Shown here in pieces: positions 11,101-20,100 of a stretch of DNA of 64,000 nt. The stretch comes from Polyangiaceae bacterium (GTDB lineage: Bacteria; Myxococcota_A; Polyangia; Polyangiales; Polyangiaceae): the NCBI GenBank assembly GCA_025353725.1, contig JANXOF010000086.1:57109-121108 (forward strand). The letters are read 5' to 3'. The number at the start of each line of letters is the position of its first letter. The first letter of the stretch is position 1. A program made the translations under genes and the position numbers. Under the pieces are notes generated by a model. That model was not told where the DNA came from, did no database searches, and saw nothing but the letters and a program-made list of their open reading frames with translations.

Positions 11101-11203
11101 CGGCGGATCCTTCACCCAAGCGGAGGTCAATCCGAACTTCTCCAATCCGCTTACTTTCCAGCAACCCCGCCAGATCCGTTTTGGCCTCCGCGGTACCTTC
11201 TAA
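8117..11203 (+). CDS. TonB-dependent outer-membrane receptor, Oar-like, with carboxypeptidase-regulatory N-domain
   Basis: A 1028-aa outer-membrane beta-barrel importer. Order: signal peptide (1-28, ...SEARAQ), carboxypeptidase-regulatory-like Ig fold (about 30-115, GRVTDASTQTPVPDVVVTI and YTVRLDKESF), plug domain (about 130-250), then a ~750-residue barrel ending in Phe (IRFGLRGTF), the usual terminal residue for BAM-dependent insertion. This architecture is the Oar/SusC-like subclass abundant in myxobacteria. The substrate cannot be read from the sequence. It is the first gene of a run with a lipoprotein, TonB, ExbB and two ExbD, so the receptor probably has dedicated energisation. Confidence 0.95.
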   Translation: MKLNRLGLWSGASIAAIVLVATSEARAQVGSGGNLSGRVTDASTQTPVPDVVVTITSPNLQGEETAVTDANGLWRVQNVPAGNYTVRLDKESFRPFSRSDVALRADVTLRVDAQLLPDSLKEEIVIVATPPTVDVASSNTGLAVTSDFARRVPLVSPGSSTGGASRSFEAAAQAAPQATGDSYGTSINGTTSPENNNVIDGLSRNNAGFGVNGARLSIEFVREVNVLTGGYMPEYGAAGGGIISGTTKTGTNEFHGGAWLYATPGGLEGERRRIFRTGQTITTQPTLNMIGDIGGDIGGPIVKDKLWFYTGFQMSRTSYNLERALNNSKFGEIAETRRNFTASKEEAQAFAKLTWAANSRNRFSVSAYALPSTSGGGNRVPIAPLTGLSAINNVAGTPDSLFNEIKTNSTSLQADWEAQSPSKKVLVKTTVGWMHQYEDTLANDGTRAGDTRGLAGVPAVAWRRNTPGPHGIADFEPVAPWLCDAAGATNASLCPVANYASGGPGFLSSRTFDRFTARSIVTLLGEAAGQHVVKLGAEIEGMSYDSTRAYSGGTSFNESGGGASFNEQRNFTYLTAPDKIVRLNSLRNVTHSLTVGGFAQDSWSILDKVVVNAGLRYDAQILWGGDNAQALVLPNMVSPRLGVVWDPTQSGSAKIYGNYARFYQPAALNFADRAGTGDPQASTRFPATKCNPLDADQLKGACRDQANNANRAELGPSSPDRKYVVTGGGKTAIDPDLKPQYSEELVFGGEYDVIKNGRIGASYTHRWMGPVIEDVSRDEGQTYFITNPGSGATADFPKPTRYYNALTVFFQKQFGNNWEGLASYTLASLQGNYAGLFRPETNQLDPLTNSDYDLKSLTINRKGPLPGDTRHSVKLFGSKTFETSERTSLLVGGAVRGQSGAPTGYTGRHPIYGNDEIFILERGAGTRLPWTFGLDTSFAYTVKLGPTQALTASLDIFNLLNFQEILTRDQRYTNSEVAPIPGGRVKDLGKLTSSTGGSFTQAEVNPNFSNPLTFQQPRQIRFGLRGTF

Positions 11204-11209
11204 GGCGGG

Positions 11210-12013
11210 ATGACAATGAATACACTCTCAAAAGCCGCGCTAACCTCCTGCGCGGCCGCGACCCTCATCGTCTCGACGTATGGCTGCGACCAACCTAGGC
11301 CCAAATGTGCTGCTGCACGAAGTGGCTTTGCCGCTCAATACGTCAAGGTCGCAGGTCCGGTTTCTTGCGACGCGCTCAAGGGCGAGCATCTCGGCATCAC
11401 CACCTACCAGGCCGTAGGCAAAGACGAGAAGCCAAACCTCGATGTGTCAAGCATCGCCATTCAGTCCGAAAGCTTAGGGAGCTTAGGCGATGCCGCGGAC
11501 GCGATTGGTTCTGTCGATCCCGACCCCGAACACGTCCCGTACGGCTACGGCTTTTTCAACACTGCCGAACCTTCAAGCGACTTCTGTGCTGTTCCGTCAC
11601 TAACGGTTGCACGTAAGGACTTTCCGTTGGTCAAGGCAAACCCCGAAGAGAAGAAGAAAGAGTTCCCCGCTTCGAGCGTGAGCTACGCGTGGTCGAACTT
11701 CAAGCTCTTCGTCACGGCGCAAAAGCTTGGCACACAGTTCGCGGCAGACCTCGTTCTCACGACGGATGGTGTCGAGTGCGGCTACCGGGTCATTGCGATG
11801 GCTCCGTATGTAGACTGCAACACGCCTGACCCCGCTGACGCGAAGGGAGTGAAGCAGCTCAACATCCCGGACTACTCTAAGTGCCTCCCGGAGGCTGATG
11901 TCGCTGCGGGTCGTGCGACGGGGTCTGGGATCGATCCGGACTTCCCAACGAAGTGCGATACCGATCTCTTTGCCTGCGTCCTGACGAAAGACGTGCTACC
12001 CGCTCTGAAGTGA
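11210..12013 (+). CDS. receptor-associated lipoprotein of unknown function
   Basis: A 267-aa predicted lipoprotein (lipobox STYGC, Cys26) starting 6 nt after the receptor stop, so almost certainly co-transcribed with it. The mature protein has eight further cysteines, consistent with disulfides in the periplasm or on the surface. No named domain is recognised. By position it is a candidate surface or periplasmic partner of the receptor, comparable in role (not in visible sequence) to SusD-type binding lipoproteins. That role is inference. Confidence 0.8.
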   Translation: MTMNTLSKAALTSCAAATLIVSTYGCDQPRPKCAAARSGFAAQYVKVAGPVSCDALKGEHLGITTYQAVGKDEKPNLDVSSIAIQSESLGSLGDAADAIGSVDPDPEHVPYGYGFFNTAEPSSDFCAVPSLTVARKDFPLVKANPEEKKKEFPASSVSYAWSNFKLFVTAQKLGTQFAADLVLTTDGVECGYRVIAMAPYVDCNTPDPADAKGVKQLNIPDYSKCLPEADVAAGRATGSGIDPDFPTKCDTDLFACVLTKDVLPALK

Positions 12014-12021
12014 ACGAGTGC

Positions 12022-12046
12022 CGAGCACGGGGTGGACCCGTGCTCG
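12022..12046 (+). other. 10-bp perfect hairpin inside the receptor-TonB operon
   Basis: CGAGCACGGG pairs exactly with CCCGTGCTCG around a 5-nt loop (GTGGA), starting 8 nt after the lipoprotein stop and ending 18 nt before the chosen tonB start. No T run follows, so it is a weak intrinsic terminator at best. It could attenuate or stabilise the upstream message so that receptor is made in excess over TonB/ExbBD. Confidence 0.55.
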
Positions 12047-12064
12047 CGTATGACGGGGCCAGCC

Positions 12065-12796
12065 ATGTTCGACGCCGTATTAAATCGTCATAGTCAAGGT
12101 CCAGCCCGTTGGGGTCGTGGCGCCATTCTCACTGCGGCCCTGCACGCCGGTGCACTCGGGGCCGTCACGTGGGCGTCGCTTCACGCTTCGCACGTGCTCA
12201 AAAGCGACGCTCCCGAGGTTACTTTCTTCGCTCCCCCGCCTCCGCCTCCTCCTCCCCCGCCGCCTCCGGCAGGTGGCGGGCAGACAAAGCCTAAGGTCGA
12301 GCGAAAAGTAGTCAAGAAGGACACGATCATCGAGCGGCCTAAAAATATGCCGGTCGAGAGCCCAAAACCGGAAAGCGCGGCGCCTCCCGAGCTAGCGGGC
12401 GAAGCGGGTGGCGTGGTCGGAGGGGTCGCGGGGGGCGTTGTGGGCGGCGTCGTCGGCGGCGTCGTCGGCGGTACGCTCGGTGGCACCCTCGGCGGGACAG
12501 GGAGCGGTGTCGTGCCCTTTGGCGAAGGGATGACTCGCCCCTCTCCCTTGCAGGGGGATGAGATTCAGTACACGCGAGAAGCGCGCGAGGCGCACATCGC
12601 GGGTGTGATGATCGTCAAGTGCGTCGTCGCCGTTGACGGTTCTCTCACCAATTGCCGCGTGATAAAGGGAGTGCCGATGATGGACCAAGCGGTTCTCGCC
12701 GCGCTCGGGCGTCACCGCGGGTCACCGGTCATGTTTCAAGGCCATCCGGTGTCCGTCGACTACACATTTACCATTCGCCTGAAGATGCCTGACTGA
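12065..12796 (+). CDS. tonB: TonB energy-transducing protein
   Basis: A 243-aa periplasm-spanning TonB. It has an N-terminal membrane helix (AILTAALHAGALGAVTWASL), a 12-proline run followed by a Lys-rich stretch, a Gly/Val repeat (GGVVGGVVGG-type, about residues 118-150) and a C-terminal TonB domain (VMIVKCVVAVDGSLTNCRV ... YTFTIRLKMPD). I chose ATG 12065 (MFDAVL, typical of myxobacterial TonB proteins). The ATG at 12050 is possible. The GTG at 12032 lies inside the hairpin and is unlikely. It links ExbB/ExbD to the receptor encoded upstream. The Gly/Val spacer is unusual beside the ordinary Pro/Lys TonB linker. Confidence 0.92.
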   Translation: MFDAVLNRHSQGPARWGRGAILTAALHAGALGAVTWASLHASHVLKSDAPEVTFFAPPPPPPPPPPPPAGGGQTKPKVERKVVKKDTIIERPKNMPVESPKPESAAPPELAGEAGGVVGGVAGGVVGGVVGGVVGGTLGGTLGGTGSGVVPFGEGMTRPSPLQGDEIQYTREAREAHIAGVMIVKCVVAVDGSLTNCRVIKGVPMMDQAVLAALGRHRGSPVMFQGHPVSVDYTFTIRLKMPD

Positions 12797-12825
12797 CCCT
12801 CAGGAAACCGGAGCCCAGCAAGAAT

Positions 12826-13572
12826 ATGCAGTTTACACTTAGCGAACTCTGGGGCCACATGGGCCTCTTTGCACGACTCATTGTTGTCGTGCTCGGTCTT
12901 ATGTCGCTCGCGTCTCTCGGCGTGACTCTCGAGCGCGCTCTCTTCTTCTCAAAGTCCAAGAGCGACTCGATTCGCTACGCTCAAAGTGTCGAAAAGATGC
13001 TCGCGAATGGTCGCCTGAACGATGTCGCCGCGAAGAAGGCGGGCGACACGGGCGGCTACCTCGGGCGAGTTGTTGACGCTGGAATCAAAGCCTACGGGCG
13101 TGCAGAAGGCGCTCACGGCGAATACATAGTGGAGAGCGTGGGCCGCGCGCTCGAGCGCCAAGCCCAGCGAGAGATTCAAACCCTCAAGCGCGGGCAGAGC
13201 GTTGTTGCGACTGTCTCGTCAACGGCGCCATTCGTTGGGTTGCTCGGAACCGTTATGGGTATCGTCAACTCGTTTCAGGCGATGGCTTCGTCGGGCTCGG
13301 GCGGCCTCGGAACGGTCTCGGCGGGTATCGCCGAAGCTCTTATTACAACCGCATTCGGGCTTCTTGTCGCCATCCCCGCCGTTATGGCGTTCAACTGGTT
13401 GCAAACCTGGGTCGACGCGCGGGCTGTCGACCTCGCAGAGTCTTCAAACGAGCTTCTCGATACGATCGCTCGCGCCGTAGGCGCGGAGCACATCCCGCGC
13501 GAAGTGAAGGTCAACCCGCGGCTTGACGTGAATTCCCCGACGGCTCGGTCGGGCGAAGTCGGCGCCGAATAA
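12826..13572 (+). CDS. exbB: ExbB/TolQ/MotA-family proton channel subunit
   Basis: A 248-aa inner-membrane protein with three membrane helices (about 18-40, 125-150, 168-190). It carries the conserved TolQ signature VVATVSSTAPFVGLLGTVMG and the FGLLVAIPAVMAFNWL helix. With ExbD it forms the proton-driven motor that energises TonB. Its stop overlaps the start of the first exbD by one base, giving translational coupling. It could equally be called TolQ by sequence; tonB upstream and the absence of tolA/tolB favour ExbB. Confidence 0.94.
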   Translation: MQFTLSELWGHMGLFARLIVVVLGLMSLASLGVTLERALFFSKSKSDSIRYAQSVEKMLANGRLNDVAAKKAGDTGGYLGRVVDAGIKAYGRAEGAHGEYIVESVGRALERQAQREIQTLKRGQSVVATVSSTAPFVGLLGTVMGIVNSFQAMASSGSGGLGTVSAGIAEALITTAFGLLVAIPAVMAFNWLQTWVDARAVDLAESSNELLDTIARAVGAEHIPREVKVNPRLDVNSPTARSGEVGAE

Positions 13573-13976
13573 TGTCGTTCGGAGGCGGTGGGAAAGGGGT
13601 TAAGAACGAGATTAACGTCACGCCTCTGGTCGACGTCGTCCTTGTTCTGCTCATCATCTTCATGGTGATTACGCCGATGCTGCAGCGCGGCAAAGACGTA
13701 AATCTCCCGATAGCGCGCAGCGTCGACGCGGAGAAGAAAGGCGACCCACTCGTTCTTTCGGTTACGTCTGACGGGAAGACTTGGATCGAGGCTAATCCAG
13801 TCGAGGAGAGCGCTCTGGAAGGGCAAGTAGCGGAGGCCCTACGACGCGAGCCAGGTAAAAAGGTCATGCTGAAAGGTGACGAACGCGTCACCGTAGGCGA
13901 TGTGCGCAAGGTCATGGCGCGTGCCCGCCTCGGCGGTGCGCGTGGTGTGGCTCTCGCCGTCCAGGAGAAGAAGTAG
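13572..13976 (+). CDS. exbD: ExbD/TolR biopolymer transport protein (copy 1)
   Basis: A 134-aa bitopic protein. A short cytoplasmic tail leads into EINVTPLVDVVLVLLIIFMV, the ExbD/TolR helix with the essential Asp, followed by a periplasmic ExbD domain. It is coupled to exbB (TAATG, 1-nt overlap) and to the next exbD (TAGTG, 1-nt overlap). Only 30-40% of residues appear shared with the second copy outside the helix, so the two are not a recent duplication. Confidence 0.94.
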   Translation: MSFGGGGKGVKNEINVTPLVDVVLVLLIIFMVITPMLQRGKDVNLPIARSVDAEKKGDPLVLSVTSDGKTWIEANPVEESALEGQVAEALRREPGKKVMLKGDERVTVGDVRKVMARARLGGARGVALAVQEKK

Positions 13977-14404
13977 TGTCGCGCAAGGGCGTTGTCATAA
14001 AGCCCCAGGCGGCACCGAATGGTGAGATCAACGTCACGCCGCTTGTCGACGTCGTCTTGGTTCTGCTGATCATCTTCATGGTGGTGACGCCGCTTCTAGA
14101 AAAGGACATCTCTGTTCAGCTCCCGACGACCGAGAAAATGGAGGAGGTCAAGGACCTGCCTCCCGACCAGCTCATTGTCCGAATCGCCGCTGACGGGAAA
14201 ATGGAGCTTAACGGCGTAGCCGTTGAGGCTGCCGCTTACGTCGCCTCGTTGAAAGACAAGCTCGCCGCTCGTGCTGACAAGACGGTGTTCGTGGTCTCGG
14301 ATGACCAGGCCAATTACGGGCGTCTCGTCTCGGCGCTCGACGGCGCGAAGGCGGCCGGCGCGATGACGCTCGGCATGGCGACCGACACTCCTACTCCGCC
14401 CTGA
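13976..14404 (+). CDS. exbD: ExbD/TolR biopolymer transport protein (copy 2)
   Basis: A 142-aa second ExbD starting at GTG within the stop of copy 1. It has the same helix motif GEINVTPLVDVVLVLLIIFMV and a periplasmic domain ending FVVSDDQANYGRLVSALDGA. Tandem exbD pairs behind exbB and tonB occur in myxobacteria and other didermic bacteria. A heteromeric ExbD dimer is possible here because both copies keep the Asp. Confidence 0.94.
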   Translation: MSRKGVVIKPQAAPNGEINVTPLVDVVLVLLIIFMVVTPLLEKDISVQLPTTEKMEEVKDLPPDQLIVRIAADGKMELNGVAVEAAAYVASLKDKLAARADKTVFVVSDDQANYGRLVSALDGAKAAGAMTLGMATDTPTPP

Positions 14405-14534
14405 TTTTTCTCTCTGGTCAAGCTTGCCCGAGGCTTGTCGTCGGCCTCGCCGTTTGTGGGTGTGGCCGGCGAGTGTTTGCTTGGCGCCGCTCTAGTACAC
14501 CACCGTCGTACCGAACTCTGGTCTGATACACGTA

Positions 14535-17051
14535 GTGGAGGATGGGCGCAGCGCACGAGATGTCTTCGGGGTCGCGCTTGTCGCGGCTCTTATTGCGCTT
14601 GGTTTGGCGTTCGGCGCGCAGCGTGGGCGTCGCGCCGTGCCGACCGTTGCACACACTGGCGACGCCACGGAGCTGGGCGGTGCGATAGCTCGATTCGCGA
14701 TGTTTCCGACGGCGGGGCGGCTGGTCGTTGCGAGTTCGGATGGGCGTACCCGCGCGGACTTCGACGTTTCCGTCGTCGTTGACGGTCACGAGAGACCGCT
14801 CGCGATGCGCAAGTCGGAGGTGAAGGTCCGTGACAAGTTTACGCTCGCGGCGAGCTTTCCGATCGACATCGGCGTGGAACGCGCCATCGGGTCGTTGGAG
14901 CTCCGAATGGACCCCGGTTCGGACGTCCTGACCGCCAACCTCGCCGTTACGCCAGACACGAGCGGGGTACCGCACACTTACGCGCTTCGGGTCGGATTCG
15001 GGCAGGCAGGGCGGTCTCTTTTCGTCCCGGGGGCTGGCACGCTTGCCGACCTCGGAACCACAGACGCGCGCGCGCTCGTGGTGGATGACGACGCGCATCC
15101 CTTGGGGATCTTGAGTTCGCAGGGGGCGTTGTCCGTGAACGAGCTCCCCCCTGACCTCGACCAGGCTGGCGCCCAGCCGCGTGTCGTTGCGACCACGCGG
15201 ACGGAGACGGCCGTCCATCGGCCTCTGCCTGCCGCGCCCAAGGTCGCTCGACTCGATGCTGTTCTCGTCCTCGGAGCGTCAGAACAGTCGTTTTGGGGTC
15301 GTTTCTACAAGTGGCTTCGTACGCCCGTCGCGAGGGTCGCGGGGGTCGTCACCGGAACGAAGGAGCGCGCGCACGTCGTCGGGCTCGACGAGGACGGACG
15401 GCCTCAGCTGCGCGTGGCGATCGACGAGCACGGTCACTTCGCGGTCGATTCACCGCTCACCGCGGTGCAGTGGTTCGCTACGTTCGAGGCCGTTCACACG
15501 AGCGCACCCGTGCGTTTCGTTCCCGGGGCGCCGTCCGAACTCCGGCTTGACGTGTCCCCCGGCGGCGAAATTCGGGTGCGTGTCATCGACGGCGACACGC
15601 GGCAGCCGATCGTCGCGCGCCTCATCGTCAAGGGTATCGACGGGACCGTCGACCCGAGTTTCGGTCCTGACTACCGTGCCTCCGGAGCTGGTCCGATCAT
15701 GGATGTCCTCGAGAGCGAAGTCTCGACGCCGCTTCCCGCCGGGCGTTACCGAGTCGCGGCGACGAAGGGTCTCGAGTGGAGCATCGACGCCGAATCGGTC
15801 GACGTCCAAAGCGGACACACGAAACTCATCGACTTGGAGTTGCGGCACGTCGTCCTCACGCCTGGCATCGTGGGGTGCGACCTGCACGTGCACGCGCGTC
15901 CCAGCTTCGATAGTCCCGTTACCCCTGAGGATCGCGTCCTGTCGCTCGTTTCCGCGGGGGTCGATTTCGCCGTGCCCACAGAGCACAACATCGTGGGCGA
16001 TTATTCGGGGCCGCTCGATGTCTTGCGCCTTTCGAGGCAACTCGCGCACGTGACAGGCGTCGAGATTACGACCTACAATCCGCGGTTCGGTCATTTTGGC
16101 TTATTCCCTTATCCGATTTCAGTGAACATCCCACCGTTCAAAGGAACGACCGCCGCGAGCCTTTTTACGGCCGCCAAACGAGGCGATGCGAGCCGTGTTC
16201 TTCAAGTGAACCATCCGCGTCTGCCGTCCGGAATTGGCTACTTTAACGTCATCGGATTTGACCCCAAAACGGGCCGCATCCCCGCGGGTATGCGGACCGA
16301 CTTCGATGCCATTGAGGTTTACAATGGCTACGATCTCGCTACCCGAGGTCGCACGGAGCAGGTGCTAGAGGATTGGTTTGCGCTCCTAAACTTAGGTAAG
16401 CGATACGCCGCGACCGGGAGCAGTGATTCACATCGCATTCAATACCAGTGGGCCGGCTACCCGCGGACGATGGCCCTGGTCGACGCGAAGTCTTCGGGCG
16501 ACGGCGGCACGTTCGTCGACACCGCCGCCGTCGTGGCCGCGATCAAGAAAGCCCATTCTTTCGTGACGAGCGGGCCGCTCATCGACTTTGAGCTTCTTGG
16601 AGCGAGCGGCGGCGCCGAACGCGTCGCGCGTCCGGGCGATGAGCTTCCGGTACCGCGAAACGGAGTGCTTCGCGGAAGGCTTCGCGTGCGCGCGGCGCCG
16701 TGGGTGGACGTCACGTCGGCGGAGGTGCTTGTCGGCGTTCCCTCCGCGCAGGCAGCCGCGGGTACGCCACCCTCGGCTTCCACCGGTCCCGGTGCTTTGA
16801 GTGGTCGCCGCGAGGTTCTGTATCGAACAAAAATCGCTTCCCGCCCTACGCGTTTAGGGAAGGAGGAGGGGACGCTTGAGCAAGCCGCCGCGCGAACGGT
16901 CCGCTTCGAAACGGAGCTCTCCCTGAGTATCCCCGAAGGAGCACGCTGGGTCGTTGTGGTCGTGCGGGGCGAACGCACACTCGACGACATTCTGCCGTCG
17001 ATGCCGATTCAACCCCTCGCCTTCACCAATCCGGTGTGGCTCTCGCGGTGA
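14535..17051 (+). CDS. membrane-anchored PHP-domain (CehA/McbA-like) metallohydrolase
   Basis: An 838-aa protein. An N-terminal membrane helix (about residues 9-28) anchors it. The first ~430 residues are a beta-rich periplasmic region, followed by a PHP-type hydrolase with metal-ligand motifs GCDLHVHARPSFDS (His451), VPTEHN, VNHPRLP, EVYNGYD and SSDSH (Asp631, His633). The family includes CehA-like esterases and phosphoesterases; the substrate is not readable. It starts at GTG 131 nt after the second exbD on the same strand, so it may belong to the receptor operon and process an imported or envelope substrate (inference). Confidence 0.82.
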   Translation: MEDGRSARDVFGVALVAALIALGLAFGAQRGRRAVPTVAHTGDATELGGAIARFAMFPTAGRLVVASSDGRTRADFDVSVVVDGHERPLAMRKSEVKVRDKFTLAASFPIDIGVERAIGSLELRMDPGSDVLTANLAVTPDTSGVPHTYALRVGFGQAGRSLFVPGAGTLADLGTTDARALVVDDDAHPLGILSSQGALSVNELPPDLDQAGAQPRVVATTRTETAVHRPLPAAPKVARLDAVLVLGASEQSFWGRFYKWLRTPVARVAGVVTGTKERAHVVGLDEDGRPQLRVAIDEHGHFAVDSPLTAVQWFATFEAVHTSAPVRFVPGAPSELRLDVSPGGEIRVRVIDGDTRQPIVARLIVKGIDGTVDPSFGPDYRASGAGPIMDVLESEVSTPLPAGRYRVAATKGLEWSIDAESVDVQSGHTKLIDLELRHVVLTPGIVGCDLHVHARPSFDSPVTPEDRVLSLVSAGVDFAVPTEHNIVGDYSGPLDVLRLSRQLAHVTGVEITTYNPRFGHFGLFPYPISVNIPPFKGTTAASLFTAAKRGDASRVLQVNHPRLPSGIGYFNVIGFDPKTGRIPAGMRTDFDAIEVYNGYDLATRGRTEQVLEDWFALLNLGKRYAATGSSDSHRIQYQWAGYPRTMALVDAKSSGDGGTFVDTAAVVAAIKKAHSFVTSGPLIDFELLGASGGAERVARPGDELPVPRNGVLRGRLRVRAAPWVDVTSAEVLVGVPSAQAAAGTPPSASTGPGALSGRREVLYRTKIASRPTRLGKEEGTLEQAAARTVRFETELSLSIPEGARWVVVVVRGERTLDDILPSMPIQPLAFTNPVWLSR

Positions 17052-17180
17052 TTCGCGCCCTTCGGGAAACTGTCGGCCACCGCGATCCTCGGCGGCGGGA
17101 ATAAGCTAGCGGCGTGCTATGTTCCGCGCGATGTGAAGGGGGGGCGGGCGTATGGTACCGAGTGAGACGGGAAGCTGCAT

Positions 17181-20100
17181 GTGCACGGCGAGTTCGTGAC
17201 AACGACGTTCGGACGCTACCGCCTTCTCGAGAGGCTTGGACGCGGAGGAATGGCCGAGGTCTTCAAAGCCAAGAGCTATGGCGTCGAGGGCTTTGAAAAA
17301 GTCGTCGTCATCAAACGAATCTTGCCCGAACTCGCGCAGAGCGATCCGTTTGTCGCGATGTTCATTCACGAGGCGAAGCTCGCCGTACGCCTCTCTCATG
17401 CGAACGTCGTACAGGTGTTTGACCTCGGGCTCGCACCGGGGACGGTGACCGGCGGAATGCCTTCGCCTGACGCGTACTACATGGCCATGGAGTACGTAAG
17501 CGGCCTTGACCTCGCGACGCTGCTTTCACGGTGCCGTCGCCAGTCGGTTTCGATTCCCGTGGTGCTGGCTGTCTATATCGCGGCCGAGGTCGCAAAAGGA
17601 CTCGACCATGCGCACCGCCGACGTGACGAGCAGAACCAACCGCTCGACATCGTGCACCTTGACGTATCGCCTCAAAACGTCCTGCTTTCGCTCGAGGGCG
17701 AGGTGAAGGTCACCGACTTTGGAATCGCGAAGGCCGTCGGTGCCCTCGAGAAGAGCTCCTCCGCGGCAGACGACACCCAAACGCGCCAGCTCAAGGGCAA
17801 GTTCGGATACATGAGTCCGGAGCACGCCGAGGGCGCGCCGGTCGACGCTCGAAGTGACCTTTTTTCCCTCGGCACCGTGCTGTACGAGATGCTCGCGGGG
17901 GTCAATCCGTTCAACGCGCCTACGTCGTTCGAGACTCTACGTCGCGTATCGACGGTCGAATATCCGCCCGTCGAGCTCCTGCGGCCCGATGTGCCGAGCG
18001 AGCTCGTGGCGCTGCTCAAAACGGCAATGGCACCACGCCGAGAGGATCGCTTCGCCGATGCGGGGCGCATGTACGAGGCGTTGCTCGCGTTTCTGTACGG
18101 GTTCCTTTCGGCCCAAGGTCGTAGGTTCTCGGCGCATGACTTGGCGGCCTTTCTCGTTGAATTTCGCACGAAAGACGAGTCGGGGCAGCACGTGGTGCTC
18201 GACGCCGAGACCGTGCCTGCGCAGGAGCTAACGCCGATCGAGGTGCCCGCCGCGCATCGTTTGAGGCATTCGTCGGTCGCCCACTTTGCCGTGACGGACC
18301 CCTTGTCGACAGCCGCCACAGCCGCTTCGAGCGCAGGGTTGATCGACCGCGCGAGCGCACGAGGCGAACGACGTGAGGTGACGGCACTCGTCGTGGAGCT
18401 CCCGGGCCGTGATGACCCCACGCTTGTCGAACGGGCCGCGCAGACGCTCGCGCGTTACGGAGGCCGGATCGTCGAGCGAGAGCTCGAACACGTTGCCGCG
18501 CTTTTTGGCACGGGCGACCCCGACGGGCGTGATACCGAGACAGCGACTCGGTGCGCGCTCGTTCTGCTTCGCGGGTTTGCGGGCGTTCGGCAGCCGAGCG
18601 CCGGGATTCACGTCGGGCGCATTCACGTCAGCGGTACCGATGGCGTACCCTCTGAGGGGGAGCCGCTCTCGTCGCTCATCGCCACGGCGCGAGGTCTGTC
18701 GCGAGCACGGGAGGGGATGTGCGCGCTCAGTGCGCCAGCGACGCGCCAGGTGCGAGACCTCTTTGTCTTCGAGGCGCTGGGGGCCGGGGCCTCGCGCGCG
18801 CCAGGCCTGTCGCCGTCGACGATGTTGGTCGTGAGCGACGTGCGCGGGACCCGCGACCCGTTCGGTCGTTTCGTCGGGAGAAAAGACGAGCTGCGCGCCA
18901 TTAGCGATGCGCTCGCGAGCGTTACGCGTCGTAAGGCAAGCGCGCTTACGGTGCGCGGTGATCGCGGCGTCGGCAAGACACGGCTCCTTTTTGAGGTCGA
19001 GCGTAGGATCCGAAAAGGAGGCTACAATGTCGGTTGGCATATTGCGACGTGCCTCCCGCGCGGCGTCGACTCGCCGCTCTCGGGTATTCAATGCATGTTG
19101 CATGTTCTGTGCGGAGTCGCGGAGGGTGATCCGGACGCGCGCGTTCGTCAGGTAGTTCCTCGCTTGCGTGCACTAGGGTTGCATGATGACGAGGTAGGCG
19201 CGGTGTTAGTCGCGCTCGGAGCGCCGGCGGGCTTCGCGCATTCGAATGCGAAAGCCTCACTGGTGAACGCGTTTGCGCGCATGGTCGTTCGCTTGTCCGA
19301 AGATCGGCCACACGCATTTGTTTGGGACGAAGCGCACTGCATGGACCCGACGAGCTTCGGTGTGCTCGAGGCGGTTCTCCTGCGCGTGCCTCAAGCTCGC
19401 GCGCTCTTCCTTTTTGCGGCTCGGCCGGCGTTTTCGCATCCGCTCGAGCAAACCAGCGGCCACTCCACGTTTGCGCTCGATGATTTGGATCTCGAAGACG
19501 GAGAAGCCCTCGTTCGCGCCTGCCTCGGCACACAGAGTCCCGTTCCGATCGAGCTTATGAGCTTTATTCGTCAGCGTGCAGGTGGCCATCCGCTCATGAT
19601 TGAGGAGCTCGTAAAAGCTCTCGTCGAAGCGCGAGCCGTCACGCTCGGAGGTGAGCTGCACGTAACGACGAAGCTAGCGAGTCAGGAGCTCGCGTTGCCC
19701 AAAACGCTGCGCGGTTTGGTGGCGTCGCGTGTCGCGCGGCTGGCGGCGACTCCCAAAGCCGTTTTGCAGGCGGCAGCGGTACTCGGCGAACCTGTCCACA
19801 CGGCGGTTCTTTCGCAAATCACGGGTGTCGAACTCGCGGAGCTCGAGACCTCTCTAAGCGCGCTTCGCGCCGCCGTATTTCTTGTAAGTGCAGGCGACCA
19901 CGAGCCTGTGTTCGTATCGCCTATCGTGCGCGAGGTCGTTGTTGACGCGCTGACGACAGAGGCCGCCCGTGAGATCCACCTAGCCGCGGCCCAAGCGCTT
20001 GAAGGCGTGCTCGGCCCCCAAGCGGTAGAGCAGGCCTCGCGCATCGCGGCCCACTTGTATGCGGCGGGCCAGCGTGAGCAGGCCGGGACCTGGTTCGCGA

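Noticed and set aside
12032..12064. Upstream GTG/ATG starts for tonB
   Set aside because: The GTG lies within the perfect hairpin, and MFDAVL at 12065 is the typical N-terminus; the ATG at 12050 remains possible.
12200..12510. Pro-run and Gly/Val repeats as a mobile or CRISPR-like repeat
   Set aside because: They are codon-level low-complexity repeats in the TonB linker, in frame and coding.
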